Below, one piece after another: positions 61,500 through 64,000 of a DNA stretch of 64,000 bases. This stretch comes from Megalobrama amblycephala. Its lineage: Eukaryota > Chordata > Actinopteri > Cypriniformes > Xenocyprididae. The position numbers and the translations under genes are program-made. Location of the stretch: positions 16,888,797 through 16,952,796 of the forward strand of contig NC_063058.1 of NCBI RefSeq assembly GCF_018812025.1, written 5' to 3'. Position 1 is the first letter of the stretch. Each line of letters starts with the position of its first letter. Below the pieces are notes generated by a model. The model was not told the origin of the DNA. It did not search any database and worked only from the letters and a program-made list of their open reading frames with translations.

Positions 61500-61990
61500 C
61501 CCATAAATTAGGCCCACGCAGAGGCAGAGTAAGCAACGTAAAGCAAGACATCAAGCAGAGAATTAGGTCTCCCTTTGCCTGTTTTCCCTGGTGACTCTGT
61601 CCATTTACATTATAATTTCAAATGCAACATCGCTGGGTGTTTTATACCATTGTTGGGACATTCCGAGTGTCCACTGAGACCAGGACCCTTGGCAATTTCT
61701 TATAATTAGCATCCCCCATCTTGCCAATAACTGAAAGGATTCCATCCCAATCTTAATCCATGCTAATTTGGCCTGCGCACCTCCAGGTGTTCTTTCCCAA
61801 TGGATGCATTGGAATAAAGCTGCATGCTGGGCGGCTCAAGGAGTGATATTATGACTGATGTGAAATTTTTATCCTGCTGGGAATTCAAGTTTTTGTCACA
61901 GTTCTCATTATTAGATAAGAGTTAAATAAACATCTCTCTCTCTGAACTTCAACTTCCCCATGTGACTGTATGTCCACAAGATAATCATCT
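61500..61990. promoter_or_regulatory. Strong candidate conserved non-coding element upstream of pax6
   Basis: About 490 bp, repeat-free, with TTATAATTAGCATCCC, CATGCTAATTTGGCC and GCATTGGAATAAAGC, dense octamer and homeodomain cores. No exon signals. Confidence 0.45.
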
Positions 61991-62379
61991 TAGAAGACAC
62001 TGAGGCAAAGGAAGGTTAAAGGTAATGTCAATCTAATATGAATATGTGATTAATAATGAATATTTTAGATTTATGAAATATGATTTTAGGATTCCATGCA
62101 AATGGAATGATGAGTGTCATTTTAAATTAAGGGAAAACACATACAGTAGGCTATATTTAAAGAAAAAAAAAGAAGACCATACAGTGTTAGTATAGGCTAT
62201 GGATTTGTACATTTAACCTCCACATTATGATAATATGGAGGAAACAAAATAGGCTAGAATTCAAAACAATCTTTACGCTTTTGCCCATTTAGTCATATTG
62301 TTTGTCTGGAAATCTCGTTAAACGTGTGATGAGAAAAACCGAAGATTGTTATGTTTCGTGAAACCGAAAAGCAATTTTC

Positions 62380-63030
62380 TAGAAAACCTGCGTAACAGGA
62401 GGGAGGAGATTATGAATAAAACTAAGGTCATTAAATCGGGCCGCATAGCTCCCAGCGAAGCGAAGACGAAATGTAAAAACACCTAAAGTGACAAACTCAA
62501 CACAAATCTGGCTGATACATTTAAATAGATTCAGCTGCAGCGCCGCTGTTTGAATAACAGGGATACGAACACTAAATCAGGCAATAACAACGACAAACCG
62601 CCTGGAAAATAGATTCATGGAGTAATGAGATTTTTCCGGTTTTATCTAGCTGACAAATTTTGTCCTAAAGTAAATATTTTGAAGATAATTGAACTGATTA
62701 CTGTTCGCTTGCTCATCTGAATTTTTCAATGCGAAAATGTAAAACAGAATGCGCTTTCCACAATGCACAATTTAAATCATTATTCAGTTTGTCAAGTGAT
62801 ATTACAAATAATGTCACGAGTTAATGCAAATTCACTCCTATCCATTTCATTTAGATTTAAGTCAAAATAAATGTTCAACACTGAGTGTCTGTGAGGCTCA
62901 AAATATTGAAAATAATGCAACTATAAACTTCTAAACACTTTATTTTGGGTTAAAATAATACCAGTTGCATGAGCTTAAACGAATTTTAAACAAATAAATA
63001 AAAACAACATGTTTACCGATAACTCATGAA
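62380..63030. other. Possible conserved non-coding DNA, weak
   Basis: Unique sequence with a CAGCTGCAGCGCCGCTG GC patch at 62530-62547 in AT-rich surroundings. Confidence 0.25.
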
Positions 63031-63039
63031 TTGAGTTTT

Positions 63040-63067
63040 TTGTTGTTGTTGTTGTTGTTGTTGTTGT
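63040..63067. repeat. (TTG)n microsatellite
   Basis: Nine TTG units. Confidence 0.9.
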
Positions 63068-63079
63068 AATATAAGTAAC

Positions 63080-63650
63080 AGAATCTCTCGCGGTACAAAA
63101 CGAGATCATAATCTGCGTCCATCAAATGAATTCTTAAAAGCTCGCGCTGTTGACAGAAAACCATCTGTTTACGTCCCTGCCTCTGACAGAACCTTAAATA
63201 TGCTTTTAATTAAGGACGGGTTGAAGCTGTAGACCTCATGATGGGCAATAATTACAAATTACACTACAAATCCGACAGATGTGACAAGGGGCCTTCGTCT
63301 GTTCTATAGGGAGAAAATAAAAGACAACGAAGAGCAATTTGACAGAAGTTGTGCTGAATTCATCTTGGTGTTTTGAGAAACACCGTCTTTGATTATATCC
63401 AGACAGGATTTGTTCTTCTTCTCCGTCATGATTGTTTTCATATTTCGTTGACATCCATTGATTTGGAGGCAGCTGTAAGACTTTGTCACAAGAGAGAGGA
63501 GCAGTCACAACGCATTAGTCTGATGGCATAACTCGAACGTTGGGGCCCTACAGAGCGCATGTTGAGAGACCATGTGATGGCTTGTCTTGGCTCCCACATA
63601 AATGGATAAAAGGTCTAATTAGTCAATTTTTAGTCAGTTACAAATCTGAT
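63080..63650. promoter_or_regulatory. Candidate conserved non-coding element
   Basis: Repeat-free, with TTTTAATTAAGGACGGG and GGCAATAATTACAAATTAC motifs. The 90-codon minus frame at 63508-63236 overlaps another frame and has no recognisable feature. Confidence 0.35.
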
Positions 63651-64000
63651 ATAGGATCATTTAAAATCTGACGCATAGGCCTATTTCGTCACTCATCACT
63701 GTAAAATATGAAATGATTAAGGCCTACAAAGAAATTGTAGGACAGTTTTTAAATTCTAAGTTTGTTTTGAAGTGGAAAACTGAAGAAAAAAAATGCACGC
63801 GCATAACAGTCTTGTCAGTTTAATATCCCTGTGGTTGTTTTCAGCTAAAATTAATTTTTATTATCATTTTTGAGAGTGTACAGTAAAGTTGAAACCAGCC
63901 CCAAATGGCTGGACTGTAAACTTTATTTATTTATTTGCTTATTTCTTATTAGCCCTTTTGTTATATTAGGCTACGTATTAGTCTAAAAATACGAAAAAAT

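Overview
The window is vertebrate genomic DNA, most likely from a cyprinid (carp/zebrafish-type) teleost. The one protein-coding gene I can support is pax6 on the minus strand. It fills about 40.6-57.8 kb. Eleven constitutive coding exons plus the alternative exon 5a can be placed to the base, each with GT/AG splice signals. Joined, they give a 1314-nt frame (437 codons plus stop). The N-terminus (MPQKEYYNRATWESGVAS...) matches my memory of zebrafish pax6a, so I call it pax6a-like. The fish assignment also rests on many short palindromic DNA transposons with cyprinid-type termini, a degenerate Tc1-like transposase and abundant AT, GT and TGGA microsatellites.

Layout. 1-40.6 kb lies downstream (3') of pax6. 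It has no gene I can recognise. It alternates mobile-element debris with moderately GC-rich, repeat-free islands that look like conserved non-coding elements of the pax6 downstream regulatory region. In tetrapods that region overlaps the neighbouring gene ELP4, but I found no elp4 exon here. The stretch also holds a 5.3-kb tandem array (1.24-6.56 kb), a 1.4-kb TGGA array (20.2-21.6 kb), a Tc1-like remnant (7.75-8.58 kb), nested MITE/solo-LTR insertions (12.2-13.3 kb) and several perfect-ended foldback elements.

40.6-57.8 kb is pax6: 3' UTR, exons encoding the PST tail, homeodomain, linker and paired domain (with 5a), an ATG exon homologous to the mammalian non-coding exon 3, a P1-type leader exon, and a P0-like distal first exon with a CCAAT box and a TATA-like box. 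Introns 3, 4 and 7 contain islands that probably correspond to known vertebrate pax6 intronic enhancers. 57.8-64 kb is upstream sequence with further candidate enhancers, including one at 58.5-58.9 kb carrying a Pbx/Meis-like site.

Nearly all other open frames in the window are low-complexity or repeat-derived and are not genes. Calls of conserved non-coding elements rest on sequence character and position only, because no alignment could be run.
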